A stretch of 64,000 nt of DNA from CAVUAF01 sp963739375 (GCA_963739375.1 CAVUAF010000018.1:310001-374000); one strand, 5' to 3'; counted from the stretch's first letter, positions 1 to 11,196 are shown. Numbers and translations are program-made. Notes: a model not told the origin generated them from the letters alone.

Positions 1-516
1 GAGAATCTCGACGTTGGTCAGGATGCGGTCGCTCGCCTGGAGTCCCGGCAGCAGCTTGGCCTCCGAGCCGGTGGCGACGATCACGCTCCGGGCTTGAATC
101 TCTTTCTTCTCGCCGCCGCTCAGCGCAATGGTGTGGACGCCGTCTTTGGCTCCGCCGGTCAGCCGCCCAAAGCCGCGCACCACCTCCACCTTGTTCTTGC
201 GCATCAGGAACTCGAGGCCCTTGGTGTGCTTGGCGACGATCTTGTCCTTGCGCTGCTGGATCGCGGCCCAGTTCAGCCGCGCGCCCTCGACGCCTTCGAT
301 GCCGAACTCCCGGGCCGCCTTCAGGTGGTCCCACACTTCGGCGTTGAACAGCAGCGCCTTAGTGGGAATGCAGCCGACCTGCAGGCAGGTGCCGCCGAGC
401 TTTGGTTCCTTCTCGATGAGGGCGGCCTTTAGGCTGTATTGGCCGGCGCGGATGGCGGCGGTGTAGCCCGCCGGCCCGGCGCCGATGATGGCGAGGTCGT
501 AGATGGTCGCTGGCAC
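1..516 (-). CDS. lpdA: Dihydrolipoyl dehydrogenase, N-terminal part (runs off window)
   Basis: This is the E3 flavoprotein that reoxidises dihydrolipoamide in the 2-oxoacid dehydrogenase or glycine cleavage complexes, passing electrons through FAD to NAD+. The first 172 codons are visible. The FAD-binding GAGPAG lies at residues 12-17 and the redox-active disulfide motif GGTCLQVGCIPTKAL has its cysteines at about 44 and 49; a SVIVATGSEA segment closes the first FAD domain part. The start is taken as GTG at 516 because GGAG lies 6 nt upstream and an in-frame stop lies just above (529-531). A TACAAT box on the same strand at 563-568 may be its -10 element. The gene continues past the left edge, so partner E1/E2 genes cannot be judged. 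Confidence 0.93.
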   Translation of the reverse strand, partial: MPATIYDLAIIGAGPAGYTAAIRAGQYSLKAALIEKEPKLGGTCLQVGCIPTKALLFNAEVWDHLKAAREFGIEGVEGARLNWAAIQQRKDKIVAKHTKGLEFLMRKNKVEVVRGFGRLTGGAKDGVHTIALSGGEKKEIQARSVIVATGSEAKLLPGLQASDRILTNVEIL

Positions 517-595
517 AGCGCGCTCCAATCAGGCAGGAGTCTTACCGGGAAACAAGCACACGATTGTACAAGAGCGCGCTGCTGGATCGCGGCCG

Positions 596-1657
596 TTACC
601 CCAGCCACTTCGCTGCGTCTTTGGCGAAGTAGGTCAGGATGATGTCGGCGCCGGCGCGCTTGATGGAGACCAGCGACTCCAGGATGATGCGCTGCCGGTC
701 AATCCAGCCATTGCGCGCCGCAGCTTCGATCATGGCGTACTCGCCCGAGACCTGGTAGGCGGCGATGGGCACGTCAAAACGCCGCCGCGCCTCGGCAATC
801 ACGTCGAGGTAGGCAATCGCCGGCTTGACCATGATTATGTCCGCGCCTTCTTCCAGGTCGGCCGCGATTTCGCGCATGGCCTCGCGCAGGTTGGCGCCGT
901 CCATCTGGTAGGAGCGGCGGTCGCCGAACTTCGGCGCCGAATCCGCGGCTTCGCGGAAGGGGCCGTAGAAGCCCGAGGCGAACTTCGCCGCATAAGAAAG
1001 GATCGGCGTATTCGAAAACCCGGCCTCGTCGAGCGCCTTGCGGATGGCGGCCACGCGCCCATCCATCATGTCCGAGGGCGCGATCACGTCGATGCCGGCG
1101 CGCACCTGCGAGACGGCGGTCTTGGCCAGAATTTCGAGCGTGAGGTCATTCACGATCTCGAATTCGTTCGTCAGCGCCTGGTCCATCGCCGCTCCCACCT
1201 GGGCCGGCGACACGGCCACCACGCGCGGCCCGTGCGCTCCTGGCTGGTTCTTCGGCTGCACCACGCCGCAGTGCCCGTGGCTCATGTACTCGCAGAGGCA
1301 GACGTCGCCGACGACGATCAGGTGCGGCAGCTCGCGGCGCAACGCGCGCGTCGCCTGCTGCACGATGCCCTCGTCCTCCCACGCGCCGGTTGCCACCTCG
1401 TCTTTTGTGGACGGCAGGCCAAACAGGATGACCGCCCGCACTCCCAGCTCAAACGCCGCGCGCGCTTCTTTCACCGCCTCGTCGACCGAGAGGTTGAACA
1501 CGCCCGGCATCGACGAAACTTCCTTGCGTACTCCGGTGCCGGGACAGACGAACAGGGGATAGATGAAGGCGTCAGGTGTCAGCCGCGTTTCGCGCACCAT
1601 GGCGCGCAGCGGCTCCGATTGGCGCAGACGGCGCAGGCGGGTGATAGGGAACGGCAT
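596..1657 (-). CDS. hemB: Delta-aminolevulinic acid dehydratase (porphobilinogen synthase)
   Basis: It condenses two 5-aminolevulinate molecules to porphobilinogen in cytoplasmic tetrapyrrole synthesis. The 353-residue protein has the full HemB core. The zinc-site cysteines fall at residues 120, 122 and 130 in DVCLCEYMSHGHCG, so this is the zinc-dependent class. The Schiff-base region IIMVKPA has Lys278, and a second lysine lies in SYAAKFASGFYGPF. Length is slightly above the usual 320-340. The ATG at 1657 has no Shine-Dalgarno sequence but a TAAAAT box ends 6 nt upstream, which suggests a leaderless mRNA. It is divergent from mutS2 across about 70 bp. No other heme gene lies in the window. 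Confidence 0.96.
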   Translation of the reverse strand: MPFPITRLRRLRQSEPLRAMVRETRLTPDAFIYPLFVCPGTGVRKEVSSMPGVFNLSVDEAVKEARAAFELGVRAVILFGLPSTKDEVATGAWEDEGIVQQATRALRRELPHLIVVGDVCLCEYMSHGHCGVVQPKNQPGAHGPRVVAVSPAQVGAAMDQALTNEFEIVNDLTLEILAKTAVSQVRAGIDVIAPSDMMDGRVAAIRKALDEAGFSNTPILSYAAKFASGFYGPFREAADSAPKFGDRRSYQMDGANLREAMREIAADLEEGADIIMVKPAIAYLDVIAEARRRFDVPIAAYQVSGEYAMIEAAARNGWIDRQRIILESLVSIKRAGADIILTYFAKDAAKWLG

Positions 1658-1663
1658 GCCGGA

Positions 1664-1669
1664 ATTTTA
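1664..1669 (-). promoter_or_regulatory. Putative -10 box (TAAAAT) of leaderless hemB
   Basis: TAAAAT reads on the minus strand and ends 6 nt before the hemB ATG, so transcription would begin at or next to the start codon. I see no convincing -35 hexamer at 17 nt. Confidence 0.5.
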
Positions 1670-1728
1670 GCAGCGGCCCCGGCGGTCATTTGTGACAAAG
1701 CGCACAGCCCGCCATTTACCATACGGAC

Positions 1729-4251
<2,523 letters not shown>

Positions 4252-4267
4252 GGGATCGCGAGGACGC

Positions 4268-4411
4268 GTGCAGAAAAAGATCTTCTGGCTCCTGTTCATG
4301 GTGCTCGGCGTGATCGCCGATCTCACCCTGCCCTGGATGTGGGCACTTCTGGCGACCTTCCCCATCCTCTTCCTGAGCTGGTGGATCGCCTACCGCAGCG
4401 ACTGGTTCTAG
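4268..4411 (+). CDS. Small membrane protein, 47 residues, unknown function
   Basis: This short frame runs from GTG 4268 to TAG 4411, 16 nt after the mutS2 stop. The peptide starts MQKKIFWLLFMVLGVIAD and is almost wholly hydrophobic, with room for two tight transmembrane segments (about 5-20 and 23-41), ending in the polar YRSDWF. AGGA lies 3 nt before the GTG and GGGGA 11 nt before. It may be co-transcribed with mutS2. I recognise no family. It is too short for homology by eye, so its reality rests on the clean hydrophobic composition and position. Confidence 0.5.
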   Translation: MQKKIFWLLFMVLGVIADLTLPWMWALLATFPILFLSWWIAYRSDWF

Positions 4412-4427
4412 GCCGGACCTGAAGTCG

Positions 4428-4433
4428 TAAAAT
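4428..4433 (+). promoter_or_regulatory. Putative -10 box (TAAAAT), leaderless start
   Basis: TAAAAT ends 6 nt before the ATG of the metallo-hydrolase at 4440, and no Shine-Dalgarno sequence is present. The spacing matches transcription starting at the A of ATG. Confidence 0.5.
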
Positions 4434-4439
4434 GCGCCC

Positions 4440-5306
4440 ATGCTGAAACGCGCCATAGTTGTTGCGCTGCTCTGGTGCGCCTGCGCCTTCGCGCAAGCGC
4501 CTGCGCCGTCCCCGCAGTACGAGGTCTACGCTGTCAGCTACGCCGTGCTGCCGCAGTTCCCCGTGGCCAGCCTCATCCAGGGCGCCGACCGTGCGCGGCG
4601 CCTCGACATCCAGATGATGTTCTGGGTGGTGAAGGGCAACGGCCGCGTCATCCTGGTGGATTCCGGCTTCTATCGCGAAAAGTTCCTTCAGCGCTGGAAG
4701 CCCCAGGACTTCGCCAAGCCCTCCGAGGCCATTGCGGGACTCGGACTGAAGCCCGAGGACGTCACGGACCTCATCATCAGCCACGCCCACTGGGACCACG
4801 CCGATGGCGCCGACCTGTTTCCCAGGGCCCGCGTCTGGATTCAGCGCGACGAATACACCTACTACACCGGGGAAGCATGGCAGCGCGCCGCGGGCGAGAG
4901 CGACCGCGACTACGCCGCGAAGCACGGCGGCATTGATCCCGACGACGTTGCGGCCCTGGTGAAGATCAACACCGACGGCCGGCTGGCGCTGGTCAACGGC
5001 GACAACCAGGAAACGCTGCCCGGCATCCGCTGCTACATCGGCGGCAAGCACACGTACCAGTCGCAGTACTGTTCGGTGCCGACGCGCCGCGGCACGGTGG
5101 TGCTCGCCAGCGACAACATGTACCTCTACGAAAACCAGGAGCAGCACGCGCCCATCGCGCAGACGCTCGACGCGGCGTCGAACCTGCGCGCCCAGGACCG
5201 CATGAAGCAGATGGCGGCGCGGCCCGAGTTGGTCATCCCCGGCCACGATCCCGCGGTGATGCGACGGTTCCCGAAAGCCGGCGAGCGCGCGGTCAGGATC
5301 GACTAG
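4440..5306 (+). CDS. Secreted metallo-beta-lactamase-fold hydrolase (AHL-lactonase-like)
   Basis: This 288-residue protein belongs to the metallo-beta-lactamase superfamily. The dinuclear metal motif HxHxDH is present as SHAHWDHADG (about residues 117-126), with later ligands in GGKHTYQSQYC, VLASDNMYLYE and the terminal PGHDPAV. The layout resembles N-acyl-homoserine lactonases, but the substrate cannot be read from sequence. A hydrophobic N-terminus ending in ACAFAQA suggests Sec export. The start is ATG 4440, the only one compatible with the signal peptide. It converges on the BrkB-like gene, with 21 nt between the two stops. Confidence 0.85.
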   Translation: MLKRAIVVALLWCACAFAQAPAPSPQYEVYAVSYAVLPQFPVASLIQGADRARRLDIQMMFWVVKGNGRVILVDSGFYREKFLQRWKPQDFAKPSEAIAGLGLKPEDVTDLIISHAHWDHADGADLFPRARVWIQRDEYTYYTGEAWQRAAGESDRDYAAKHGGIDPDDVAALVKINTDGRLALVNGDNQETLPGIRCYIGGKHTYQSQYCSVPTRRGTVVLASDNMYLYENQEQHAPIAQTLDAASNLRAQDRMKQMAARPELVIPGHDPAVMRRFPKAGERAVRID

Positions 5307-5327
5307 GACGAATGGTTTTTCCGTGTC

Positions 5328-6227
5328 TCAGTGGCGAGGCAGTTCGCGCGCGGCACTCAGGTGCGCGCCGCCGAGCAGCAACAAGCCGGAGAGGAAGGCC
5401 CAGAACATCAGCGTCACCGAAATCGCGAACGGCCCGTAAACTTCCTGGAAATTGAGCCACGGCAGCGCCAGCATGTAGCCGTACTTCGCCAGTTCCCAAA
5501 GCAGGCCGGTCACCAGCGCCGCGGGTGCCACCGCGCGCGCCGGCACCTTGCCGTAGGGCAGCAGCCAGTAAATCAGGAAAAAGATGCCCACGCTCGCCGC
5601 CACGGCGAAGATCTTCATCACCACCCATAACAACACCGTGACGAAGATGCCTCGCGCGCCGAACAACAACATCTCCAACAGCCGCCGGTTGCCGGCGGTC
5701 AGCGCCACCGACAACATGGCCAGCGCCCCCGCCGCAAACGCCAGCCCCAGCGAGACCATCTGGTTGGTGAGGTAGGAGCGATTCTTGCTGAACCCCCACA
5801 CCCGGTTCAGCGCAACCTCCAACGGCAGGAAGATGCCGGTCGAGGTGATGAGCAGCATCACCAGGCTCACCGCCTGCACGCCCTTGCGCGCGCCCACCAG
5901 CGCGGTCAGGTTGCGGATAACGAACTCCTGGCCCACCGGCAGGTAATCGCGCAACAGGTCGAGGATGACTTGGGTCATGGCCGGGGAATGGAAGACATTG
6001 CGCGTCAGGGTGAGCATGAGCAGGACGAAGGGGAAAAACGACAAAATCGCGTTCGCTGCCACGGAAAACGCGTAGGTGTGGACGTCGGTGCTCATGAGGT
6101 AGCGCGCGGTCGGGACGACGCGGCGGCCGAGTTCCGCCCAGCGCGCGGGGCCCGTTTCCGCAGGCGCGGGCGCTGGAGCGGCGGCCGAAGGCAGCGAATC
6201 GAACAACACCGGACCCTCCTCCGGCAC
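5328..6227 (-). CDS. YihY/BrkB-family inner membrane protein
   Basis: The 299-residue protein has six hydrophobic segments between about residues 55 and 295 and the YihY/BrkB pattern, including AYSVAANAILSFFP-like and YGPFAISVTLMFWAFLSGLLLLGGA segments. Members were once called ribonuclease BN, but that assignment was withdrawn for the membrane family. Transport or envelope roles are suspected, not proven. The N-terminal 35 residues are Ala/Pro-rich and cytoplasmic. The GTG at 6227 is the furthest start that keeps this tail; a later ATG (MSTDVHTYAF, about residue 45) is possible. A TACGAT box lies about 50 nt upstream. Confidence 0.88.
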   Translation of the reverse strand: MPEEGPVLFDSLPSAAAPAPAPAETGPARWAELGRRVVPTARYLMSTDVHTYAFSVAANAILSFFPFVLLMLTLTRNVFHSPAMTQVILDLLRDYLPVGQEFVIRNLTALVGARKGVQAVSLVMLLITSTGIFLPLEVALNRVWGFSKNRSYLTNQMVSLGLAFAAGALAMLSVALTAGNRRLLEMLLFGARGIFVTVLLWVVMKIFAVAASVGIFFLIYWLLPYGKVPARAVAPAALVTGLLWELAKYGYMLALPWLNFQEVYGPFAISVTLMFWAFLSGLLLLGGAHLSAARELPRH

Positions 6228-6704
6228 GGGCGCCGGAACCGCGGCGCAGGCTGTTTTCCAGGGGATCTTCCTCTATCGTACCGCAGCTTTGGGCAGACTT
6301 GCCGCCGGGTGCGGCTTTTGGCCGCCGCCCCCGCCGGGCCTCCACCGGCGCCGGCGCCCCGGCCGCTGCGCTCCGGGTATTGGCGCGCGCAGTCCCACCC
6401 TGCAATTTCTCTTGCGAGGGGCCGGAGTTCCTGCATATGATGCGCTGCTCGTCGTCCCAAAATGACGGCGAGCCCCGCCGCGTGCGGCGGAAGCCAAGGG
6501 GATGTTGCGCTAGTCGGTGTTGTCGATAGCAATCAGGTACGGATGCAGGGCCGCGACGGGCGTCTCGGCGGGTCTCAAGACCCGCGCCGAAGCCTGCGCG
6601 GCATTTGTGTTTTTAGCCTGCTGGCCCCGGCGCGCGGTGTCCCGCCGCTCGGCGCCAACCGGCGCGGAGCTGATGTAAATCTGTGGAGGCGAAAGGAGTT
6701 GTCA
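6228..6704. other. Intergenic region between brkB-like gene and cspA
   Basis: About 480 nt without a supported gene. It includes the shared divergent control region, a REP-like palindrome at 6568-6585 and a long untranslated leader for cspA. Open frames here are GC-driven shadows. Confidence 0.5.
6568..6585. repeat. REP-like palindrome GCGGGTCTCAAGACCCGC
   Basis: Two 8-nt arms around a CA loop, of the same style as other AGCCC..GGGCT palindromes in the window. It could also act as a structured element in the cspA leader. Confidence 0.6.
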
Positions 6705-6908
6705 GTGAGAGAGAAGGGTACAGTGAAGTGGTTCAACGGGGCGAAGGGCTACGGATTCATCCAACGCTCGACCGGCGAGGATGTGTTCGTCCACTTCTCC
6801 GCCATCCAGGAGAACGGCTATCGTTCCCTCAATGAAGGCGAGACGGTCGAATTCGATCTCATGAAAGGCCCCAAGGGCTTCCAGGCGGCCAACGTCGTCC
6901 GCGTCTAG
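6705..6908 (+). CDS. cspA: Cold shock protein (CspA family)
   Basis: A 67-residue single cold-shock domain, the usual size, acting as an RNA/DNA chaperone that melts mRNA structure. Both nucleic-acid-binding motifs are present: KGYGFIQ (RNP1) at about residues 15-21 and DVFVHFSAI (RNP2) at about 27-35. The start is GTG 6705: AAAGGAG lies 7 nt upstream, while the in-frame TTG at 6699 is too close to it. A strong intrinsic terminator follows 83 nt after the stop. The long GC-rich leader is typical for cold-shock mRNAs, but no thermosensor can be asserted by eye. Confidence 0.96.
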   Translation: MREKGTVKWFNGAKGYGFIQRSTGEDVFVHFSAIQENGYRSLNEGETVEFDLMKGPKGFQAANVVRV

Positions 6909-6991
6909 GCTTCGTGGTTTCCTGGGCAGCCCGCCCCGGCCGCGTGCGCTGGCAGCACCGACGCGGCGGGCCACGAAACTCTGGTCCTTGT

Positions 6992-7020
6992 CCCCTCTCG
7001 CAGCGCGAGAGGGGTTTTTT
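6992..7020 (+). terminator. Rho-independent terminator of cspA
   Basis: Perfect 10-bp stem CCCCTCTCGC/GCGAGAGGGG with an AGC loop followed by six T. It also separates the convergent sensor-kinase gene. Confidence 0.93.
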
Positions 7021-7030
7021 CTTGGCTCCG

Positions 7031-9040
7031 CTAGTTCGCCTTCTCCACCGCGCCCATTTTGCCGGTGACGTGTCCCACCACACTGATGCCGCGTGCGGTC
7101 AGCGGCAGTTCCAGCACCACGCAGCCGCCGCGCGGCTCCAGGTTGCGCGCGTAGATGTCGCCGCCATGCTGCTTCAGGATGCCGAAGCACACGCTCAACC
7201 CCAGTCCCGTGCCGCGTCCCACCTCGCGGGTGGTGAAGAAGGGATCGAAAACCCGGGTGAGGTCGACGAAGCCGGGGCCGGTGTCGGAGAACTGCATCAC
7301 CATCCGCTCGCCTGCCACCCGCGCGTCAATGGTGATCCGTTTCTCCAGCGACTTTTCCACCGCATCCAGGGCATTGTTCAGCAGGTTGAAAAAGACCTGT
7401 TTCAGCAGCTCGGCGTCAAACGGGACGCGCGGCAGGTCGGCCGGCAGGTCGGTGATGATCTGGACGTTGCGCATCCGCCCCTCGTACTCGCGCAGGCTGA
7501 GGACTTCGCTCAGCAGTTCCGGCACCGTGACGTGGAGTTGATCGTTCCCCGCCGTCTGCGCGAAGCGCACCAGGTTCTGCAGGATGCGCTTGATGCGCCC
7601 GGCCTCGCGCTGCACCACGGTCAAGTCGCGCCGCGTGGCCTCGTCCGCCCGGTCGAGCATCAGCTCGGTGTAGCCCAGCACCGCCGTCAGCGGGTTGTTG
7701 AGTTCGTGCGTGAGGCCGGCGACCAGTTGCCCCAGGCTGGCTAGTTTTTCGCTGACCAGCAGTTGTCGCTGCAGCCGTACCTGGTCCAGGGAGGCCGCCA
7801 TGTGACTGGCCAGCATCTCCAGCGGCGCGGCGTCTTCGGCGCCCAGGGGCGCGCCGCCGCGCGGCGCTCTCAACCAGATGCCTCCCAGGACCGCAGCGCG
7901 GCTCGAACGCAGCGGGATCACCAGTTCCTCGCCGGCCGCTCCCTCTTCCATGCCGCCGACCAAGCGGCAGGAACCATGCCCCACCGGTTCAGCGCCCGCG
8001 CACAGCCGGGTGAGTTCCGCGGGCGAGAGCCGGGCCAGGCGCTCATGGGGGCTCGCGGTTTCGCCGGCGGCATGCGCTTCCGCCGCGACCACCAACTTGC
8101 CGGCCTCATCCGCCAGCAGGATCGCCGTCTGGCTGAACGCCGTCTGCTCCACGATGGCCTGCGCCACCTCAGGACACAGCGGCAATAATTCCGCGCCCGC
8201 CAGCAGCCGCGAGGTCAGTCCCGCGAAGCGCTCCATCTGCGCTTTCAGCGCGCGCTCCCGCTTCGTGGCCCGCTGCGCCGCCCGCGACTCGTCTTCCAGC
8301 AGGATGACAATCATGCCGACCGCCACCAGGTAGCGCGGCACGTCCCACAGGGGGTCGGCGCTAATGGCCTCCAGCGCCACCCCCTTGTAGAAGAACGCGA
8401 CCGGGAACACCGCTGCCCAGGTCGCGAAGCCGAAGGCGGCGGCGAGCACGCCGGGCGTCAAAGGCCGGTACCGCCGCAGGAACAGCACCGCGGTAAAGGT
8501 CTTCAGCGCCGTCAGGATGATGAAGAAACCAAATGCGTATTCTCCGCGCCATGCCTCCCGCACCGTCCAGGCCGCCAGCGGCAGAATCACCGCCGCGACG
8601 GCAACCAGGAACGGCGTCGGCCTCCGATAGATGCGGTACCCCCACCCCAGCCCGCCGCCGAAGATGACCACCTGCACCGCCGCGTACAGCCACCAGGTCG
8701 TTACACCGGAGCCCAGCAGGACTGCGTACACGATCGTCGGCGCCGCCAGCGTGAAAAGCAGGCCGTTGCGCTGGCGCGGCTCTTCGACCACGCGCGAAAC
8801 CGAGACCAGGAACAGGACGGCGCCGGCTGGCCACAGCGCCAGGTTCAACACCGTCCAGAAGGAGACGGGATAAGGAGTCGGCAGGAACAGCTCGAGCACG
8901 ATGTGCCCGAAGGTGCAGATCCAGCCGATCAGCCACATCCGTACCCACACGGCGCGCCGCTGCCGCTCGAGGGCGACAAAGATCGCCAGCAACGCGCCAA
9001 GTACTACTAGGGTAGGGATCTTCTGGACGAGTTCAGACAT
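7031..9040 (-). CDS. Membrane sensor histidine kinase (multi-TM, GAF, HisKA, HATPase)
   Basis: A 669-residue two-component sensor. The N-terminal 240 residues hold about seven to eight hydrophobic helices of 7TM/MASE-like type, then a short coiled coil, a GAF-like domain (about 275-425), the phospho-acceptor helix LVAGLTHELNNPLTAVLGY with His445, and a catalytic ATPase domain with N box NLLNNALDAV, G1 DTGPGFV and G2 GTGLGLSV. The H-box HELNNPL is NtrB-like. No response regulator lies nearby, so the partner is unknown. A TACAAT box lies 26 nt before the ATG at 9040. It converges on cspA across the terminator. Confidence 0.92.
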   Translation of the reverse strand: MSELVQKIPTLVVLGALLAIFVALERQRRAVWVRMWLIGWICTFGHIVLELFLPTPYPVSFWTVLNLALWPAGAVLFLVSVSRVVEEPRQRNGLLFTLAAPTIVYAVLLGSGVTTWWLYAAVQVVIFGGGLGWGYRIYRRPTPFLVAVAAVILPLAAWTVREAWRGEYAFGFFIILTALKTFTAVLFLRRYRPLTPGVLAAAFGFATWAAVFPVAFFYKGVALEAISADPLWDVPRYLVAVGMIVILLEDESRAAQRATKRERALKAQMERFAGLTSRLLAGAELLPLCPEVAQAIVEQTAFSQTAILLADEAGKLVVAAEAHAAGETASPHERLARLSPAELTRLCAGAEPVGHGSCRLVGGMEEGAAGEELVIPLRSSRAAVLGGIWLRAPRGGAPLGAEDAAPLEMLASHMAASLDQVRLQRQLLVSEKLASLGQLVAGLTHELNNPLTAVLGYTELMLDRADEATRRDLTVVQREAGRIKRILQNLVRFAQTAGNDQLHVTVPELLSEVLSLREYEGRMRNVQIITDLPADLPRVPFDAELLKQVFFNLLNNALDAVEKSLEKRITIDARVAGERMVMQFSDTGPGFVDLTRVFDPFFTTREVGRGTGLGLSVCFGILKQHGGDIYARNLEPRGGCVVLELPLTARGISVVGHVTGKMGAVEKAN

Positions 9041-9207
9041 ACGCCGAATCGGGCGGAAGCTCCGCTATTGTACCCAAGCCGCGCCTCCATTTACGCTGGA
9101 GCAAGGCCCGGGGGTTCAGCTCCCGGCGTGCCCCCGGCCGGCGCTCCGCCCTGCGACTTCGGCCGCTGCGGTGCATCTAAGGAGGGCGGCAGCCTGTCGC
9201 GATTCCT

Positions 9208-10062
9208 ATGACGTCTCGAACCTTGCTGTTTTCCGTTTTGATAGTGCTGGTGTGCGCTGGCGGCGCGCTGGCACAGGCCACCACCGAAGAAGCTCCGCTC
9301 GTTTCCGCGCCGCCCAAAGGCATGAGCGCCGCCGACGTCATCCGCGGCTTCGCGCAGAAGGAAACGGAGTTTGCCAAGGCGCGCGAAAACTACGTCTACC
9401 GCCAGACCGTCAAGGTCCAGGAACTCGACGGCGACACCGTCGGCGGCGAATATCAGCAAGTGGTCGACATCAGCTACGACGCCAAGGGACGCCGCGTCGA
9501 AACCGTCATCTTCGCCCCCCAGCCCACCCTCGCCCGAGTCAGCATGAGTCCCAGCGACCTCCAGGACATCCGCGACCTCATGCCCTTTGCCCTCACCACC
9601 GAGAACCTGCCGCAGTACACCATCACCTACCTCGGCCAGCAGAAGCAGGATGAGCTGAACACCTACGTCTTCGACGTGACGCCGCGCCAGCTCGTCAAGG
9701 GCCAGCGCTACTTCGAAGGCCGCATCTGGGTGGACGACCACGACCTCCAAATCGTCAAGACCACCGGCAAGACGGTCCCCGAGCAGCACCTCGACAAGAA
9801 GGGCAAGGGCGAGGAGGACTTGAAGCCGCGCTTTACCACCTGGCGCGAGCAGGTGGACGGCGTCTACTGGTTCCCCACCTACATCCGTGCCGACGACATC
9901 CTGCGCTTCCGCTTCAACGAAGTGCACATCCGCGAGATCATCAAGTTCACCAACTACAAGCGCTTCGGTGCGGATGTGCGCATCACCTACGAGGGCCAGG
10001 ACATCGCCAAGCCCGGCGCCAAGGACAAAGCCAAGGACAAGCCGAAGCCGCCGCAACCTTGA
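9208..10062 (+). CDS. Secreted protein of unknown function, possibly LolA-like fold
   Basis: The 284-residue protein begins with a clear Sec signal (hydrophobic 5-20, cleavage near AGGALAQA) and ends in a Lys/Pro-rich tail (GAKDKAKDKPKPPQP). The middle has alternating beta-strand patterns such as NTYVFDVTPRQL and GRIWVDDHDLQIVKT, resembling outer-membrane lipoprotein-sorting or LolA/LppX-like proteins that acidobacteria carry in many copies. That is inference from pattern only. No lipobox is seen. Start ATG 9208 is preceded by AAGGAGGG about 23 nt upstream, which is too far for ideal spacing, so the start is moderately sure. Confidence 0.75.
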   Translation: MTSRTLLFSVLIVLVCAGGALAQATTEEAPLVSAPPKGMSAADVIRGFAQKETEFAKARENYVYRQTVKVQELDGDTVGGEYQQVVDISYDAKGRRVETVIFAPQPTLARVSMSPSDLQDIRDLMPFALTTENLPQYTITYLGQQKQDELNTYVFDVTPRQLVKGQRYFEGRIWVDDHDLQIVKTTGKTVPEQHLDKKGKGEEDLKPRFTTWREQVDGVYWFPTYIRADDILRFRFNEVHIREIIKFTNYKRFGADVRITYEGQDIAKPGAKDKAKDKPKPPQP

Positions 10063-10078
10063 CCGGGCGGCGCGGAAA

Positions 10079-10360
10079 CTAGTTGCTCGCTGGACCCGGC
10101 GGCTCTGCGGCCCCACGCCGCAGTTCCTCCATCACGCTCTGCAACAGCTCCTTCGCCTGCGTGATGTTCTGCATGATGAGGCGCACGTCCATCGCCGGCT
10201 TGCCTGGCTGGCGCGCGCTCTGGCAATACACCCCGTGCTGCCCCACGAAAGCCAGAGCGTCGGTCAGCAGGTCGAGCGACACCGCCAGCCGTCCGCGCGG
10301 CATTCCCATCATGAATTCGTAACGCTCCAATTCTTCGCGCCGATCGTCAAAGACGGACAT
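10079..10360 (-). CDS. Small helical cytoplasmic protein, 93 residues, unknown function
   Basis: The protein is charged and predicted helical (RREELERYEFMMGMPRGRL, then VRLIMQNITQAKELLQSVMEELR). It has no signal or membrane segment and I recognise no family. A TAAAAT box at 10367-10372 on the same strand ends 6 nt before the ATG at 10360, the same leaderless arrangement seen for hemB and others, which supports expression. It converges on the secreted-protein gene at 9208, with 16 nt between stops. Confidence 0.6.
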   Translation of the reverse strand: MSVFDDRREELERYEFMMGMPRGRLAVSLDLLTDALAFVGQHGVYCQSARQPGKPAMDVRLIMQNITQAKELLQSVMEELRRGAAEPPGPASN

Positions 10361-10366
10361 GCGCCG

Positions 10367-10372
10367 ATTTTA
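10367..10372 (-). promoter_or_regulatory. Putative -10 box (TAAAAT), leaderless start
   Basis: Ends 6 nt upstream of the ATG at 10360 with no Shine-Dalgarno sequence between. Confidence 0.45.
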
Positions 10373-10464
10373 CCTGCCGCCGGTTGTGTCTTTCGCCTGC
10401 ATTCGTGAATAATGCTGGACTTGCGCGGCAACCGTACCTCAGCGCGCGGCTCCAAGGAGGCAGG

Positions 10465-11058
10465 ATGCGCAGGTTGATTATTGCGGTATTCGCACTCTCG
10501 CTCGTCGTCTTCGCTCAATCGCAGGCGCCCGCCGGCGGCGGCCAGCGGCGGCAGCGTCCGCCGGCCACCCCCGAAGAGAAGGCCAAGCGGCCCAGCCCTC
10601 CGGGCATCGCCACGGTCACGCTCAACGGCAAGAAGATCACCATTGATTACAGTCGGCCCAAGGTGCAGGACCCGCAGACGGGGCAGAAGCGCAAGATGCT
10701 CGGCGACCACGACCCCTATGGCAAGGTGTGGCGCGCTGGCGCCAACGAGGCCACCACGTTCGCGACCGAGGGTAACGTGAACGTGGGCGGCACCACCGTT
10801 CCCGCCGGCAACTACACCCTCTTCACTTTGCCCGAATCCGATAAGTGGACTCTCATCATTAGCAAGCAGACCGGCGAGTGGGGCATCCCCTATCCCGGAG
10901 AGCAGCTTGAACTGGCGCGCATTCCCATGAAGGTCGGTAAGAGCGACCAGTTCAACGACCAGTTCACAATTTCTTTCCAGAATCAGCACGGCAAATCGGC
11001 CGACCCGGTCCTCACTTGGGAAGATTGGAAGGTGTGGGTGCCGGTCAAGGCGAAGTAG
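10465..11058 (+). CDS. Secreted DUF2911 protein
   Basis: A 197-residue exported protein. The signal peptide (LIIAVFALSLVVFAQSQA) is followed by a Gln/Arg/Pro-rich linker and a DUF2911 domain with the typical ITIDYSRPKVQ, YGKVWRAGANEATTF, VPAGNYTLFTLP and TLIISKQTGEWG motifs. The function of DUF2911 is unknown; it is common in Bacteroidetes and Acidobacteria. Start ATG 10465 has AAGGAGG 4 nt upstream, which rules out the longer frame. A GC stem follows the stop at 11080. Confidence 0.9.
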   Translation: MRRLIIAVFALSLVVFAQSQAPAGGGQRRQRPPATPEEKAKRPSPPGIATVTLNGKKITIDYSRPKVQDPQTGQKRKMLGDHDPYGKVWRAGANEATTFATEGNVNVGGTTVPAGNYTLFTLPESDKWTLIISKQTGEWGIPYPGEQLELARIPMKVGKSDQFNDQFTISFQNQHGKSADPVLTWEDWKVWVPVKAK

Positions 11059-11079
11059 TGGTGGCAGGAAAACTCACGC

Positions 11080-11105
11080 AAGGCGCCGTCAGGGCGCCTT
11101 TCGTG
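11080..11105 (+). terminator. Possible terminator after the DUF2911 gene
   Basis: An 8-bp stem AAGGCGCC/GGCGCCTT with a five-base loop is followed by a weak T tract (TTTCGTGTTGCT). Confidence 0.5.
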
Positions 11106-11190
11106 TTGCTGTCATCCGCCGCAACGTCGTTTACTACGCTGCGCATCACCAGCTCCCCAATCCATCGCCCACGCGCGGCCTCGCATCTCT

Positions 11191-11196
11191 TAAGAT
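11191..11196 (+). promoter_or_regulatory. Putative -10 box (TAAGAT), leaderless start
   Basis: Ends 7 nt before the ATG at 11204 of the flavin reductase. It overlaps an earlier in-frame ATG at 11195, which argues for the later start. Confidence 0.45.

Noticed and set aside
5328..6227. Annotation as ribonuclease BN
   Set aside because: The RNase BN name for this membrane family is historical and incorrect; no nuclease motif is present.
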